Below are positions 8,299-17,226 of a stretch of DNA of 64,000 nt, piece by piece. The first letter of the stretch is position 1. Each line of letters begins with the position of its first letter. Source of the DNA: Pollutimonas harenae (GTDB taxonomy: Bacteria > Pseudomonadota > Gammaproteobacteria > Burkholderiales > Burkholderiaceae_B). The stretch spans positions 682,001-746,000 of the forward strand of contig NZ_SDQD01000002.1 of NCBI RefSeq assembly GCF_004153685.1, in the 5' to 3' direction. The notes beneath the pieces are model-generated. The model had not been told where the DNA came from, did no database searches, and saw nothing but the letters and a program-made list of their open reading frames with translations. The position numbers and the translations under genes were made by a program.

Positions 8299-9375
8299 AT
8301 GGTAGGTTTGTTTGACTCTGTTCAGCTAGGCTCTGTGACACTGGCCAATCGCATTGTAATGTCTCCGCTGACGCGTAACCGCGCATCCGAAGGGCGGATT
8401 CCCAACGATTTGATGCGTACATATTATTGCCAGCGTGCAACGGCCGGCCTGATTTTGTCGGAAGCTACCTCTGTTTCGCCACAGGGGGTGGGGTATGCCA
8501 ATACCCCCGGAATCTGGAGTTCCGCCCAGGTTGAAGGCTGGAAGAAAATTACCCAGGCGGTCCACGATCGCGGCGGCAAGATATTCATGCAATTGTGGCA
8601 TGTGGGCCGCGTGTCTGACCCAGAATTTCTGAATGGTGAAATTCCTGTTGCTCCCAGCGCCATCGCGTGCGAAGGGCCGGTGCGACTGTTGCGGCCTGAG
8701 CGTCCCCATGTCGTGCCTCGCGCTCTGCATATCGAAGAGATCCCCGGCATTGTGGCCGACTTTGCCGCAGGTGCACGCAAAGCCAGGGAGGCCGGTTTCG
8801 ATGGGGTCGAGGTGCATGCGGCCAATGGTTATCTGATAGACCAGTTTTTACGGGATAGTGCCAATAAGCGCTGTGACGCTTATGGTGGCTCGATTGAGAA
8901 TCGTACACGCCTGCTGCTGGAGGTGGTTGATGCCTGCATCGGTATTTGGGGGGCGGGTAGAGTAGGGGTGCATCTTTCACCTCAAGGCGAATCACACTCC
9001 GTCAGCGACTCGAATCCCGGAGTCTTGTTCAGCCATGTTGCCCGTGTACTAGGTGAGCGGGGCCTTGCTTTTCTGTTTATACGAGAATCACAAGGACCAG
9101 ACAGCCTGGGCGCTGAGATCAAGCGCCTGTTCAGGGGGCCGGTGATTTTCAATCAGGAGTACGATGCCGCCGGCGCGCAGCATGCCGTGCATATTGGCAA
9201 AGCTGACGCCGTGGCCTTTGGCAAGGCCTATATTGCCAATCCGGACCTTGTTGCCCGTTTGAAAACAGGCGCCCCACTGAATGAGTGGGATGAGTCCACC
9301 TTTTATACTGAAGGTGGCCGAGGCTACACGGATTACCCCTGCTTGAGCAATATGGCGGCTGAAACCTGCGTCTGA
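8299..9375 (+). CDS. Old yellow enzyme family alkene reductase (NemA-like)
   Basis: A 358-residue FMN-dependent ene-reductase by family. The start GLFDSVQLGSVTLANRIVMSPLTR and the ending DYP after FYTEGG are typical. The substrate-anchoring and proton-donor set HAANGY (His173, Asn176, Tyr178) is intact, as is YGGSIENR. Two flavin-contact arginines of the family are replaced: the Arg of RLSP is His225 (VGVHLSP), and the Arg of GRxYIANPDL is Lys309 (AFGKAYIANPDL). It stands alone between ktrAB (divergent) and a small lipoprotein. Family role: NAD(P)H-dependent reduction of activated C=C bonds, often against electrophile stress. Confidence 0.87.
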   Translation: MVGLFDSVQLGSVTLANRIVMSPLTRNRASEGRIPNDLMRTYYCQRATAGLILSEATSVSPQGVGYANTPGIWSSAQVEGWKKITQAVHDRGGKIFMQLWHVGRVSDPEFLNGEIPVAPSAIACEGPVRLLRPERPHVVPRALHIEEIPGIVADFAAGARKAREAGFDGVEVHAANGYLIDQFLRDSANKRCDAYGGSIENRTRLLLEVVDACIGIWGAGRVGVHLSPQGESHSVSDSNPGVLFSHVARVLGERGLAFLFIRESQGPDSLGAEIKRLFRGPVIFNQEYDAAGAQHAVHIGKADAVAFGKAYIANPDLVARLKTGAPLNEWDESTFYTEGGRGYTDYPCLSNMAAETCV

Positions 9376-9540
9376 CAACATCAGAAATCTCTTCGCGGCT
9401 CCTTTGGGCTTGCGTTGTCGGTGACAAAAAGCTTTCACGACGTGGACAGGCGTGCTAACTTCTTAGTGTAAAAGCGCTACGGCAGCCTGGCTGTTGCGTG
9501 GTTCGTTTTAATATGCGTGCAAGCCGTCAGGAGACGTGGG

Positions 9541-9939
9541 GTGAAAGCGTTATTGTCCGGTATTAGTGTGTTGGCCATGTTGTCGGGATGTGTAATGGGT
9601 GTTCAGCCCGGGGGTGATTCGCCCAGCGTTTCGTATAAAGTGCCGCGTAATTACCAGATTGTTTATTTGCGGGCGCAAAACCAGGCCAGCGAGTGCCTGA
9701 CAGGCAAGAATCAGTATGACGTCTATGCGCAGGTAGATCCGGACATGCAAACCGGAACGGTCTCTGTGCGCAGCCCCTTGGGCGCAGTGGTGGCCCGGAG
9801 CGACATCAAGGCAATTGATGCCAGCCATACCGAGGTTACTCACACGGTATGGGGGCGGACTCCCTGGGATGAGGATGCCTTGCAGGCCATGCGCCAGTCT
9901 GTGCTGATGGATACCTCAGTGTGTGTGGCCTATAAGTAA
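9541..9939 (+). CDS. Small putative lipoprotein of unknown function
   Basis: A 132-residue protein starting at GTG 9541, chosen because AGGAG (9529-9533) lies 7 bases ahead; an upstream GTG at 9517 lacks this. The N-terminus is a lipoprotein signal peptide: basic KA, hydrophobic LLSGISVLAM, lipobox LSGC. The mature part is short and soluble-looking, with two cysteines (SECLTG and SVCVAY) that could form a disulfide, and Trp-Gly-Arg-Thr-Pro-Trp near residue 104. I do not recognise a family. It faces yqeY tail to tail. Confidence 0.7.
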   Translation: MKALLSGISVLAMLSGCVMGVQPGGDSPSVSYKVPRNYQIVYLRAQNQASECLTGKNQYDVYAQVDPDMQTGTVSVRSPLGAVVARSDIKAIDASHTEVTHTVWGRTPWDEDALQAMRQSVLMDTSVCVAYK

Positions 9940-9968
9940 TATCCATATCCATTGGTATGGAAACGAAA

Positions 9969-10427
9969 TTACATGAGTCTGGCCTTGACCTGAGCCGACA
10001 CTGCCGACATATCGGCTCGACCGGCGAGTGCGGTTTTAAGTATGGCCATGACTTTGCCCATGGCTGGTGCGCCTGTCACGCCCTGGTCGTTTACCTGTGC
10101 AATGGCCGCGCCTATGGCTGCTTCGACTTCGGCGGGATCGGCCGCCTGGGGCAGGAATTCCTGCAATACAGTTACTTCGGCTTTTTCCTGTTCAGCGGTT
10201 TCGATGCGTCCCGCCTGTTCAAAGGCCGCAATGGACTCCCGGCGCTGCTTGACCTGTTTTTCAATGATGGCAGTGATTTCGGTGTCGTCCAGCTCGCGTC
10301 GCTCGTCGACTTCTTTTTGCTTGACTGCTGCCTGCAGGAAGCGCAAGGTGCCCAGGCGGGCAGAGTCTTTGGCGCGCATGGCAGTTTTGACGGCCTCGGC
10401 CAATTGGGGTTTCAGCAAATTGCCCAT
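9969..10427 (-). CDS. yqeY: GatB/YqeY domain protein
   Basis: A 152-residue YqeY-family protein, normal length, all helical: LAEAVKTAMRAKDSARLGTLRFLQAAVKQKEVDE, then the tail-domain signature GAPAMGKVMAILKTALAGRADMSAVSAQVKARL. YqeY resembles the C-terminal domain of the GatB amidotransferase subunit, and its role is not well settled. ATG 10427 is chosen because the family sequence starts here. It begins 28 bases after the dnaE2 stop on the same strand with no terminator between, so it may be read as the last gene of the SOS operon. Confidence 0.88.
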   Translation of the reverse strand: MGNLLKPQLAEAVKTAMRAKDSARLGTLRFLQAAVKQKEVDERRELDDTEITAIIEKQVKQRRESIAAFEQAGRIETAEQEKAEVTVLQEFLPQAADPAEVEAAIGAAIAQVNDQGVTGAPAMGKVMAILKTALAGRADMSAVSAQVKARLM

Positions 10428-10455
10428 GAAAATATCCCGTGTAAAGCGTTTCATT

Positions 10456-13400
10456 TTAATGGAAGTTTCGGCTGCGGGTGGGTAAACCACCCAATAAATG
10501 GCTTAGGTTCACCAGGCGGCTGGCCATCAGGTGGCAAACACCCTGGTGACTTTGCCAGATACCATAGACACCCATGAGCTCGGACTCGAGCAGCTCGGCC
10601 CGCTGTCTTTCAGCCAATTCGGCCCGCACAATGACATTGACGTTGCCGGTTTCATCTTCCAGCGTTACAAAAATAATGCCCTTGGCGGTTTGGGGGCGTT
10701 GACGCCCCGTCACAATGCCGCAAGCCCGGGCCAGGCGCCGATCAGGATAAGCATTCAGTGTTGTTGCCTGAATGAATTGCCGTGCCTGCAAGGCGGGACG
10801 TAACAGGGCTAAAGGGTGCCGTCCCAGGGTCAAGCCCAGCGACAGGTAATCCGACTTGATGTCCTGGCCCTCTGTGGGTGCAGATAATGCAGGCGGCAGT
10901 GTTTCGATGATGGGAGCATTGCGCAACAGGCCTTGAAAAGTCTGGCTGGCTGCCTGCCAGCTTGCCAGGCGCCGATGCCCGCTCAAAGCTTGCAGGGCGT
11001 TGGCAGCTGCCAGCACATCCATGGCAGACCGATTCAAGTCAGCACGTACCGCCAGGTCTTGTACGCTGGAAAAAATCTGCTGCGCACGTGCGTGCTCTAT
11101 GCGTAAGGCTGCTGCCTTGGATAAACTCTTGACCTGGTTCAAGCCGAGTCTGACAGCGGGGCGCTGGTTGCTGCCCTGTGGCTCAAGGCAGGCCTCCCAG
11201 TTGCTGGCCATGATATCGACAGGCAACACGCATACTTGATGGCGTCGGGCATCTTGCACTAACTGACTGGATGAATAAAAGCCCATCGGTTGCGAGTTCA
11301 GCAAGGCGGCCAGAAAGGCTTCGGGTTCGTGACACTTGAGCCAGGCGCTGAGGTAGGCCAGCTGGGCAAAACTGGCGGCATGGCTCTCAGGAAAGCCGTA
11401 TTCTCCGAATCCTTCCAGTTGTTTGAAAATGCTGTGTGAAAAAACCTCGGAACATCCATTGGCGATCATGCCGTTGATCAGGCGATCACGAAAAGCATCA
11501 ACCCCGCCTTTGCGCCGCCAGGCAGCCATGGAGCGACGCAGTTCGTCAGCCTCGTCGGCGCTGAAGTTGGCGGCAACCATGGCAATTTGCATGGCTTGTT
11601 CCTGAAAAATGGGTACGCCCAGAGTCCGCTTCAGCACTTTGGCGATGGCTGGAGTAGGGCTGTCGGAATTTTCCAGCCCTTGCCGTCGTCTGAGATAAGG
11701 GTGCACCATGCCGCCTTGTATTGGACCGGGGCGGACAATGGCAACCTGCACGACCAAGTCGTAGAAGACCTGGGGCTTCAAACGTGGCAGCATGCTCATT
11801 TGCGCACGCGATTCTATCTGGAACACGCCGACGGTATCGGCGCGCTGGATCATGGCATATGTCTCGGCATCGTCCGATCTGATGTCTTGCATGGTGAATG
11901 CCTTGCCGCGACGCTGTGACACCAGTTTCAGGCAACGCTGTAAAGCCGACAGCATGCCCAGAGCCAGAATATCCACCTTGAGCAATCTCATGGTGTCCAG
12001 GTCATCTTTATCCCATTGCACAATGCTGCGGTCGGGCATAGCGGCGTTCTCGATGGGAACCAGCCGGTATAGCGCGCTGTGGGCAATCACGAAACCGCCT
12101 GGGTGCTGGGACAGATGGCGCGGAAACCCCATCATGGTTTGAGCTAATCCTGCCCACATTTGGGTAATGCGGGCATGGGGATCCAGACCATGTTCAGCGA
12201 TTTTTTCGAGCAGGCTTTGCTTGCCACTCCAGTAATGAAAGGATTTTGCTACCTTGTCGATCAGGTCAGGGTCCAGGCCCAGCGCTTTACCCGTATCGCG
12301 CAATACGCTCCGGCTGCGGTAAGTCGTGACAACAGCTGTTAGCGCTGCGCGATGCCGTCCATATTTTTCGTATACATGTTGAATGACTTCCTCGCGACGC
12401 TGGTGCTCGAAGTCGACATCAATATCGGGAGGCTCTTTGCGGGCCTGGCTGATGAAGCGTGCAAACAGCGCATTGCCGTTTTCAGGATCGACCTCGGTGA
12501 TGCCCAGGCAATAGCACACGGCAGAATTGGCAGCCGAGCCCCGGCCCTGGCACAGAATGTTGCGTGATCGGGCGAATTGGACAATTTCGTATACGGTCAG
12601 GAAGTAAGGCTCGTACTGCAGTCCGGCGATAACCGCCAGCTCGTTTTCCAATTGACTCTTGAGTTGTACGCTCAGCCCTTTGGGATAGCGTTTATGGGCG
12701 CCGGCAAAGGTCTCCTGACGCAGATAACTGCCTGGCGTCATGCCTGTGGGGACGATTTCCCTGGGATACTGATAGCGGATTTCTCCTAGGTCGAAAGTGC
12801 AAAGCTGGCTAAGAAACAGCGTTTCCTGTAGAGCCGGTTCAGGATAGATATTGGCCAGGCGCAAGCGGCTGCGCAGATAGTGCTCTGCGTTGGCTTGCAA
12901 GGCATAGCCGCAATTCTGTACGGGCTGTTTCAAGCGGATGGCGGCCATCGTATCGTGCAAGGGTTGCCGGGAGCGCACATGCATTTGTACTTGCCCTGTA
13001 GCCACCAGCTTCAGGTCGAAGCGTTCGGCTGCGGATTGAAGCGTAATCAGGTGTTGTGCATCGGTATAGCGATGATGCAGGCTCAGGCCCAGCCACAGGC
13101 GTCCTGGAAAGGCTTGTTGCAGCAATGGAATCTGGGTTTTCAGCTGGGCAAGGTCGGCGCCATAGTCAGGCTTGAAAATAAACAGACAGTCAGGCATGCG
13201 CTTCAGGTGCTCATGGCCTGGAGCAGGGGCAAGTATGTTTTGCAGGCTTAACTGATATTGACCTTTAGCGCAGGATCGGCGGGCCAGGGTGATGAGTTCG
13301 GCGAGATTGCCATAGCCATTCAAATTACGGGCCAGAACAATGATGTGCATGCCGTCCAGCACGAAGCGACTGCCTATGATCAGTTTCACGCGATGTTTTT

Positions 13401-13587
13401 TGGCTTCGGTCCAGGCTCGCACTACACCTGCCAACGAGCACTCGTCGCTCAGGGCCAGCGCCTCGTAGCCTAAATGAGCAGCGCGTTCAATAAGCTCTTC
13501 GGGATGTGACGCACCCTGAAGAAAAGAAAAATTTGAAATGCAATCCAACTCGGCATAGGGAGGGGGTGTCAGCGCGTGCATAAGCAT
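10456..13587 (-). CDS. dnaE2: Error-prone DNA polymerase DnaE2 (ImuC)
   Basis: A 1043-residue C-family polymerase, the length of DnaE2 rather than DnaE1 (about 1160). It has an N-terminal PHP domain (YAELDCISNFSFLQGASHPEE, 11-31), CQGRGSAANSAVCYCLGIT (346-364), the catalytic acid motif PDIDVDFEHQRREEV (387-401), VGVFQIESRAQMSMLPRLKP, and a C-terminal OB fold (GIIFVTLEDETGNVNVIV). Family role: translesion synthesis, acting with ImuA and ImuB. It is the third gene of imuA-imuB-dnaE2, beginning 46 bases after imuB. Start ambiguity is small: ATG at 13587 or two codons later at 13581. Confidence 0.95.
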   Translation of the reverse strand: MLMHALTPPPYAELDCISNFSFLQGASHPEELIERAAHLGYEALALSDECSLAGVVRAWTEAKKHRVKLIIGSRFVLDGMHIIVLARNLNGYGNLAELITLARRSCAKGQYQLSLQNILAPAPGHEHLKRMPDCLFIFKPDYGADLAQLKTQIPLLQQAFPGRLWLGLSLHHRYTDAQHLITLQSAAERFDLKLVATGQVQMHVRSRQPLHDTMAAIRLKQPVQNCGYALQANAEHYLRSRLRLANIYPEPALQETLFLSQLCTFDLGEIRYQYPREIVPTGMTPGSYLRQETFAGAHKRYPKGLSVQLKSQLENELAVIAGLQYEPYFLTVYEIVQFARSRNILCQGRGSAANSAVCYCLGITEVDPENGNALFARFISQARKEPPDIDVDFEHQRREEVIQHVYEKYGRHRAALTAVVTTYRSRSVLRDTGKALGLDPDLIDKVAKSFHYWSGKQSLLEKIAEHGLDPHARITQMWAGLAQTMMGFPRHLSQHPGGFVIAHSALYRLVPIENAAMPDRSIVQWDKDDLDTMRLLKVDILALGMLSALQRCLKLVSQRRGKAFTMQDIRSDDAETYAMIQRADTVGVFQIESRAQMSMLPRLKPQVFYDLVVQVAIVRPGPIQGGMVHPYLRRRQGLENSDSPTPAIAKVLKRTLGVPIFQEQAMQIAMVAANFSADEADELRRSMAAWRRKGGVDAFRDRLINGMIANGCSEVFSHSIFKQLEGFGEYGFPESHAASFAQLAYLSAWLKCHEPEAFLAALLNSQPMGFYSSSQLVQDARRHQVCVLPVDIMASNWEACLEPQGSNQRPAVRLGLNQVKSLSKAAALRIEHARAQQIFSSVQDLAVRADLNRSAMDVLAAANALQALSGHRRLASWQAASQTFQGLLRNAPIIETLPPALSAPTEGQDIKSDYLSLGLTLGRHPLALLRPALQARQFIQATTLNAYPDRRLARACGIVTGRQRPQTAKGIIFVTLEDETGNVNVIVRAELAERQRAELLESELMGVYGIWQSHQGVCHLMASRLVNLSHLLGGLPTRSRNFH

Positions 13588-13633
13588 AGGTGGTCATCAG
13601 TATGCAAGACCTGGTCATGAGGTGCTGCAAGGT

Positions 13634-14992
13634 TTAGGCAAACAGGCCATGCAGAAACCAGCTGGGGGCTGGTGTTTCGCGTTGCCGGTAAACCCAGTAG
13701 TAGTTGCCATGCTGATGCTGCGCAATAAAGTAATCGCGGCGTTCGTGCCCTGCATCGCCCCACCAGCCTGTTTCCAGTCTTTCGGGCCCCTGGACAAGTC
13801 GTAGTGGGCTACCCAGATAAACCGGCCGATTATTGACTGTTTGCAAAGCCACAGCTGTAGGCAGTAGCCAGAAAGGTCGTGTTTGTTCAGGTAAAAGAGG
13901 CGGTATGCAGGAAGACTGTGCAGGAGCGTCGGTAACAGGTGCCCAGTGGTTGGCAAATTCAGGGCGGTAGTCTGCAACAGGCTGGGCCTGCAGTACGGCG
14001 TCGGGTCCCAGGCGTGCCCTCAATAAATCCAGCAGGCGGTGCTCCTGGCGCAGCCATTGCGCCGGCTCGGGAAACAGGCTGGCACTCAGGGCGGGACGGT
14101 CTGAGACCTCGTTTACGAACAGTTCCAGGGCAATGACACCTGCAGGCAAGTGCAGGGCATCAAGCTGCTCTTTGAGCACGCTATAAAAATCGCCAGGTAT
14201 CCAGACGGGATCTGAAAAGTGCAGGAACAGGGATGTGGGTGCTTGTGCGTGACGTCCTTTTTCGTGATGGAAATGAAATTCCAGCATACGGGCGGCTTTT
14301 TGCTGTGCTTGCAGCCATCCGCACAATTGCTCGATGAGTCGCCCTGCGTAAGCCAACAGGGCATGACTGTGCTCCAGTCTTTCATCCAGATCATGACGTT
14401 GTGCAAAGGTGCAGGGCGCCTGGAACCAATTGAAGTGCTGCAGAGCATCTCCGTAAGCCGCATCCAGCTCTTGCAGCAGCTGAGGATTGCTGCGTTGTTG
14501 CAGGCCTGCACGTGGCAGGCGGCGCAGTTGCGCCAGTGTGTGGCAAGCCAGACCATCGAGCCATTGGGCATAAGGCAGGGCAGCAGGCAATACCTGCACC
14601 GGCAAAGTTTGCAGGCGACGCTGCAAGGTTTCCAGACGTAGGCAATGGCGCCATACATGCCTGGCCTGGATGGCCAGAATCCAGGAGCCCAGCGCTGTAG
14701 GGGCCATGCCGCTGCAGGCGTGGATTTTCATGTTCTGTAGCGTCTGATGCAAATGCCTGAGCATGGCGCGGGGCCCACGGAACAGGCTGAGGCTGGCGCC
14801 TACGTCGAGCACTATGGCGTTATCTTGGTACAAGGCCACGTTGGGTGTGTACTGCAGCATGCCGAGGGCCAGGCATTGCGCAGCTTGCCGCCTGGTTTGT
14901 ACCAGGGCCGCCATGGACTCTTTAGTTGATGGCTGCGGAGTATCGGTGTTCGGTTTGGGGGCGGGCAGATACAGACTGATCCAGAGCGACAT
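13634..14992 (-). CDS. imuB: ImuB, inactive Y-family polymerase homologue
   Basis: A 452-residue ImuB-type protein. The start MSLWISLYLP is where the family begins; the open frame extends upstream inside imuA, so the two genes overlap by 71 bases. Typical segments are YTPNVALYQDNAIVLDVGASLSLFRG, the HhH-like LAQLRRLPRAGLQQR, and the C-terminal ERRDYFIAQHQHGNYYWVYRQ. The acidic residues that Y-family polymerases use for catalysis are not seen at the N-terminus, as expected for ImuB, which bridges the clamp and DnaE2. No strong ribosome site precedes the start, so translation is probably coupled to imuA. Confidence 0.92.
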   Translation of the reverse strand: MSLWISLYLPAPKPNTDTPQPSTKESMAALVQTRRQAAQCLALGMLQYTPNVALYQDNAIVLDVGASLSLFRGPRAMLRHLHQTLQNMKIHACSGMAPTALGSWILAIQARHVWRHCLRLETLQRRLQTLPVQVLPAALPYAQWLDGLACHTLAQLRRLPRAGLQQRSNPQLLQELDAAYGDALQHFNWFQAPCTFAQRHDLDERLEHSHALLAYAGRLIEQLCGWLQAQQKAARMLEFHFHHEKGRHAQAPTSLFLHFSDPVWIPGDFYSVLKEQLDALHLPAGVIALELFVNEVSDRPALSASLFPEPAQWLRQEHRLLDLLRARLGPDAVLQAQPVADYRPEFANHWAPVTDAPAQSSCIPPLLPEQTRPFWLLPTAVALQTVNNRPVYLGSPLRLVQGPERLETGWWGDAGHERRDYFIAQHQHGNYYWVYRQRETPAPSWFLHGLFA

Positions 14993-15650
14993 GAGAGGTG
15001 ATGCCTTGAATGGCGCGTGCAAAAGAGAAGGTAATGAGCAACGGCTCGGTGGAGCAGGGTCCACGGCGTTTGATGATGAGGACTTCAAGGCCGTAAGGTT
15101 TGGCCTGCAGCCGCAAGCGTAGAGGTGCCGCACTGGCTTGCTGGCTTGCCTCTTGGGGCCGTAGCAGGAAAAGCAGGGTGCCGGTTTGTTGGGCAGCCAG
15201 GTGCAAGCGCCGCAAGGCAGAAAACCGCACATGGCCAGCCCAGCAAATTACGGCGGCGCAAGCGTTATGCCTGAGAGTTTGCTCGGTGGCCCAGAGTGTG
15301 TCGAGACAGGTTCTGGGCTGGATCCAGAGCAAACGGTGTTGCTGCAGCTGCCAGTTACGCCAGCAATGGAAATAAGGCTGATGAGGCGGGTTGATCAGGG
15401 CAATGCTGCGCTTGCTGTCTAACTGGGCCAGGGCAGGGCTTAATAATGAGATTTCTCCGATGCCGGGCTGGGCCGGCAGGATTTCGATAAGGGTGCCCAG
15501 TGGCCATCCTTGGTCAGGCAGTTCTTGGTTCAGCTGCCCGAAACCACTGGAGATGCTGCTGCATTGCGCCCGGGAGAGCTGCGTGGCTCGCCATAGCGCC
15601 GGGTGTATCCGTTCTGGATGCCGCAAACTGGAAGGTTGAGCTGCTGCCAT
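14922..15650 (-). CDS. imuA: ImuA, RecA/SulA-like mutagenesis protein
   Basis: A 242-residue ImuA-family protein: IHPALWRATQLSR near residue 15, GWPLGTLIEILPAQPGIGEISLLSPAL (48-74), then IALINPPHQPYFHCW and LWATEQTLRHNACAAVICWAGH. The family is a RecA-like fold that lacks a normal Walker A motif. Here the P-loop position reads PAQPGIGE. It is the first gene of the SOS mutasome operon, with a LexA box 11-30 bases upstream of the ATG. No Shine-Dalgarno is visible in the short leader. Confidence 0.92.
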   Translation of the reverse strand: MAAAQPSSLRHPERIHPALWRATQLSRAQCSSISSGFGQLNQELPDQGWPLGTLIEILPAQPGIGEISLLSPALAQLDSKRSIALINPPHQPYFHCWRNWQLQQHRLLWIQPRTCLDTLWATEQTLRHNACAAVICWAGHVRFSALRRLHLAAQQTGTLLFLLRPQEASQQASAAPLRLRLQAKPYGLEVLIIKRRGPCSTEPLLITFSFARAIQGITSHVALDQSVSARPQTEHRYSAAIN

Positions 15651-15660
15651 GGAAATATTT

Positions 15661-15680
15661 AACTGTATGAATATACAGTT
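15661..15680. promoter_or_regulatory. LexA box (SOS operator) of imuA-imuB-dnaE2
   Basis: AACTGTATGAATATACAGTT contains CTGT-N8-ACAG exactly, with 8 of 10 base pairs symmetric. On the minus strand it overlaps a possible -10 (TGTATA) spaced 18 bases from TTATCA. It lies between imuA (ATG at 15650) and the divergent esterase (ATG at 15752), so LexA might affect both. Confidence 0.92.
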
Positions 15681-15751
15681 AATATAGCCTAAATTTGATA
15701 AGAATATCTGGCGTACAATTTTCTATTGTTCCAGATCAGGGTGTTTACCGC

Positions 15752-16420
15752 ATGGCAACCAAGCCCGCTCTTTCCGAGCCTTTGATTTTTATTCCGGCCC
15801 ATGACAAGCCTCAATTGCTTTTTGTCCTGCTGCATGGTGAAGAGGCCGATCCTGAACAGCTGTTGCCCCTGGCTGATGCCATCAAGCAGGCATTTCCTTT
15901 GTCTATGGTGGTGCTGCCCCGGGGTCTCCATGATGTCGGCAGGCAATTACCCGACCTGATCCAACAGGTGCAGCAGCTGCAGCGCAGTTATGGCTTGTCT
16001 GGCCAACAGACCGCATTGGCGGGTTTTTCACAAGGCGCTTCGATGGCGTTGGAAGCCAGCCATGCTCAACCTGGTCTGGCTGGCCGTGTGCTGGCTTTTT
16101 CGGGCCTGTATGTCACGCCCCCCACCGAAGTGCCGTCCGCCACCTTGTTGCATTTTTTCCATGGTGCCAACGACCAGCAGGTATCACTCAACGAGGTCGA
16201 ATCAACGCTAAGCCGTCTGGCCGAATTGCAGGGCGATGCCACACTGGATGTGGCCTCACAAATCGGGCACGAGTTGCACGACGCCCTGATCAGGCAGGCT
16301 ATTGTGCGTTTGCAAACCTGTGTTCCTTTGCGTAGTTGGGAAGAAGCCATGGGTTCTTTGCAGCAGCAGGCCGATCAAAAGGCACAGCCCACGAGCGACC
16401 CCGCTAGAATCCTGCACTAA
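15752..16420 (+). CDS. Alpha/beta hydrolase, phospholipase/carboxylesterase family (YpfH-like)
   Basis: A 222-residue esterase of the Abhydrolase_2 family. It shows FVLLHGEEADPEQLL (24-38), the nucleophile elbow AGFSQGASMALE with Ser93, the acid in HGANDQQV (Asp141) and a histidine in IGHELHD (about 173). Lysophospholipase or general short-chain carboxylesterase activity is the family expectation. ATG 15752 is chosen over an in-frame ATG at 15695 because the latter would overlap the LexA promoter region and adds no family sequence. It is divergent from imuA and convergent with the NRDE gene. Confidence 0.82.
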   Translation: MATKPALSEPLIFIPAHDKPQLLFVLLHGEEADPEQLLPLADAIKQAFPLSMVVLPRGLHDVGRQLPDLIQQVQQLQRSYGLSGQQTALAGFSQGASMALEASHAQPGLAGRVLAFSGLYVTPPTEVPSATLLHFFHGANDQQVSLNEVESTLSRLAELQGDATLDVASQIGHELHDALIRQAIVRLQTCVPLRSWEEAMGSLQQQADQKAQPTSDPARILH

Positions 16421-16442
16421 TCCAATAGTCGGTCTGCCTAGT

Positions 16443-17216
16443 TTACGACACGGCAAATGGCCAGTCATGGCGTTGGGTGGGGGCACCTGAGGCGTCATAG
16501 CTGATTTCGCTGAGTATGGCGCGGCCGCTGGCATGCAGGGCAATAATGGTCGAGCAACGCGTGCCGTAGTCCGGGCTGACTATAAAAGGGCTGCTGAGCA
16601 GGCGCTCTCGCTCCAATGTCAGGCCTGTGCTGGGCAGGGCATGATCCTGAGCAGGCGTGTTGTCTTTAAGAATGTCAAAAACAGGCGTCAATGACTGATC
16701 CAGGTGCTCCAGGGGAAAGGCATCCAGCGCCAGGCGCAGGCGCTCGGCTTTGGGCCAGTTTGTGTTCAATAAATGGTTGGAGAGAATATAGCGGCCTGGT
16801 GTCAATTGGCTAGGCTTGTCCTGCCCGTGCCGGTTGCCGGTATAAAAAGACTGCTGGCGGTCACCGATGATCAGATTGAAGCCATTATAAAGTGTACCTA
16901 TGGAGTGCACCTGCTGTGCGTAGGTCTGAGGTGACTCGTGGCCGATCAGGTACTGGCTGATCAGTTGCCCGCGTGTGGGGGCGTTGTCAATTAAGGTGGA
17001 CGGATCACGATAGTTGGTGATCAGGGCATATCGCCCTTGCCGTGTGACGCCCAACCAGCTTCCTTGGGCCTGGCAATCTATGCCTGCAATGACATCAGGA
17101 TGCTCTGTCCACGGAGCTGCGGGCAGGCAAGGCCGGTCATGGAATTCGTCGCGATTGGCGGCGATGAACAAGGGCCAGTCGGGGTGTGCCGCAATGGCCA
17201 GATAGGCGATGCACAT
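16443..17216 (-). CDS. NRDE (TANGO2-like) family protein
   Basis: A 257-residue protein starting MCIAYLAIAAHPDWPLFIAANRDEF. The N-terminal Cys2 and the NRDE motif (21-24) define the TANGO2/NRDE family. GSWLGVTRQGRYALITNYRDP and YGTRCSTI near the end also fit. The fold resembles N-terminal-nucleophile hydrolases with Cys2 as candidate nucleophile. The bacterial function is not established. It starts 10 bases after pbpG on the same strand, suggesting one transcript. Confidence 0.85.
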   Translation of the reverse strand: MCIAYLAIAAHPDWPLFIAANRDEFHDRPCLPAAPWTEHPDVIAGIDCQAQGSWLGVTRQGRYALITNYRDPSTLIDNAPTRGQLISQYLIGHESPQTYAQQVHSIGTLYNGFNLIIGDRQQSFYTGNRHGQDKPSQLTPGRYILSNHLLNTNWPKAERLRLALDAFPLEHLDQSLTPVFDILKDNTPAQDHALPSTGLTLERERLLSSPFIVSPDYGTRCSTIIALHASGRAILSEISYDASGAPTQRHDWPFAVS

Positions 17217-17226
17217 TACAGGAAAA

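Noticed and set aside
9373-9419. Terminator after the old yellow enzyme gene from GACAAC/GTTGTC arms
   Set aside because: The arms are only 6 bp with a 35-base loop and no T run.
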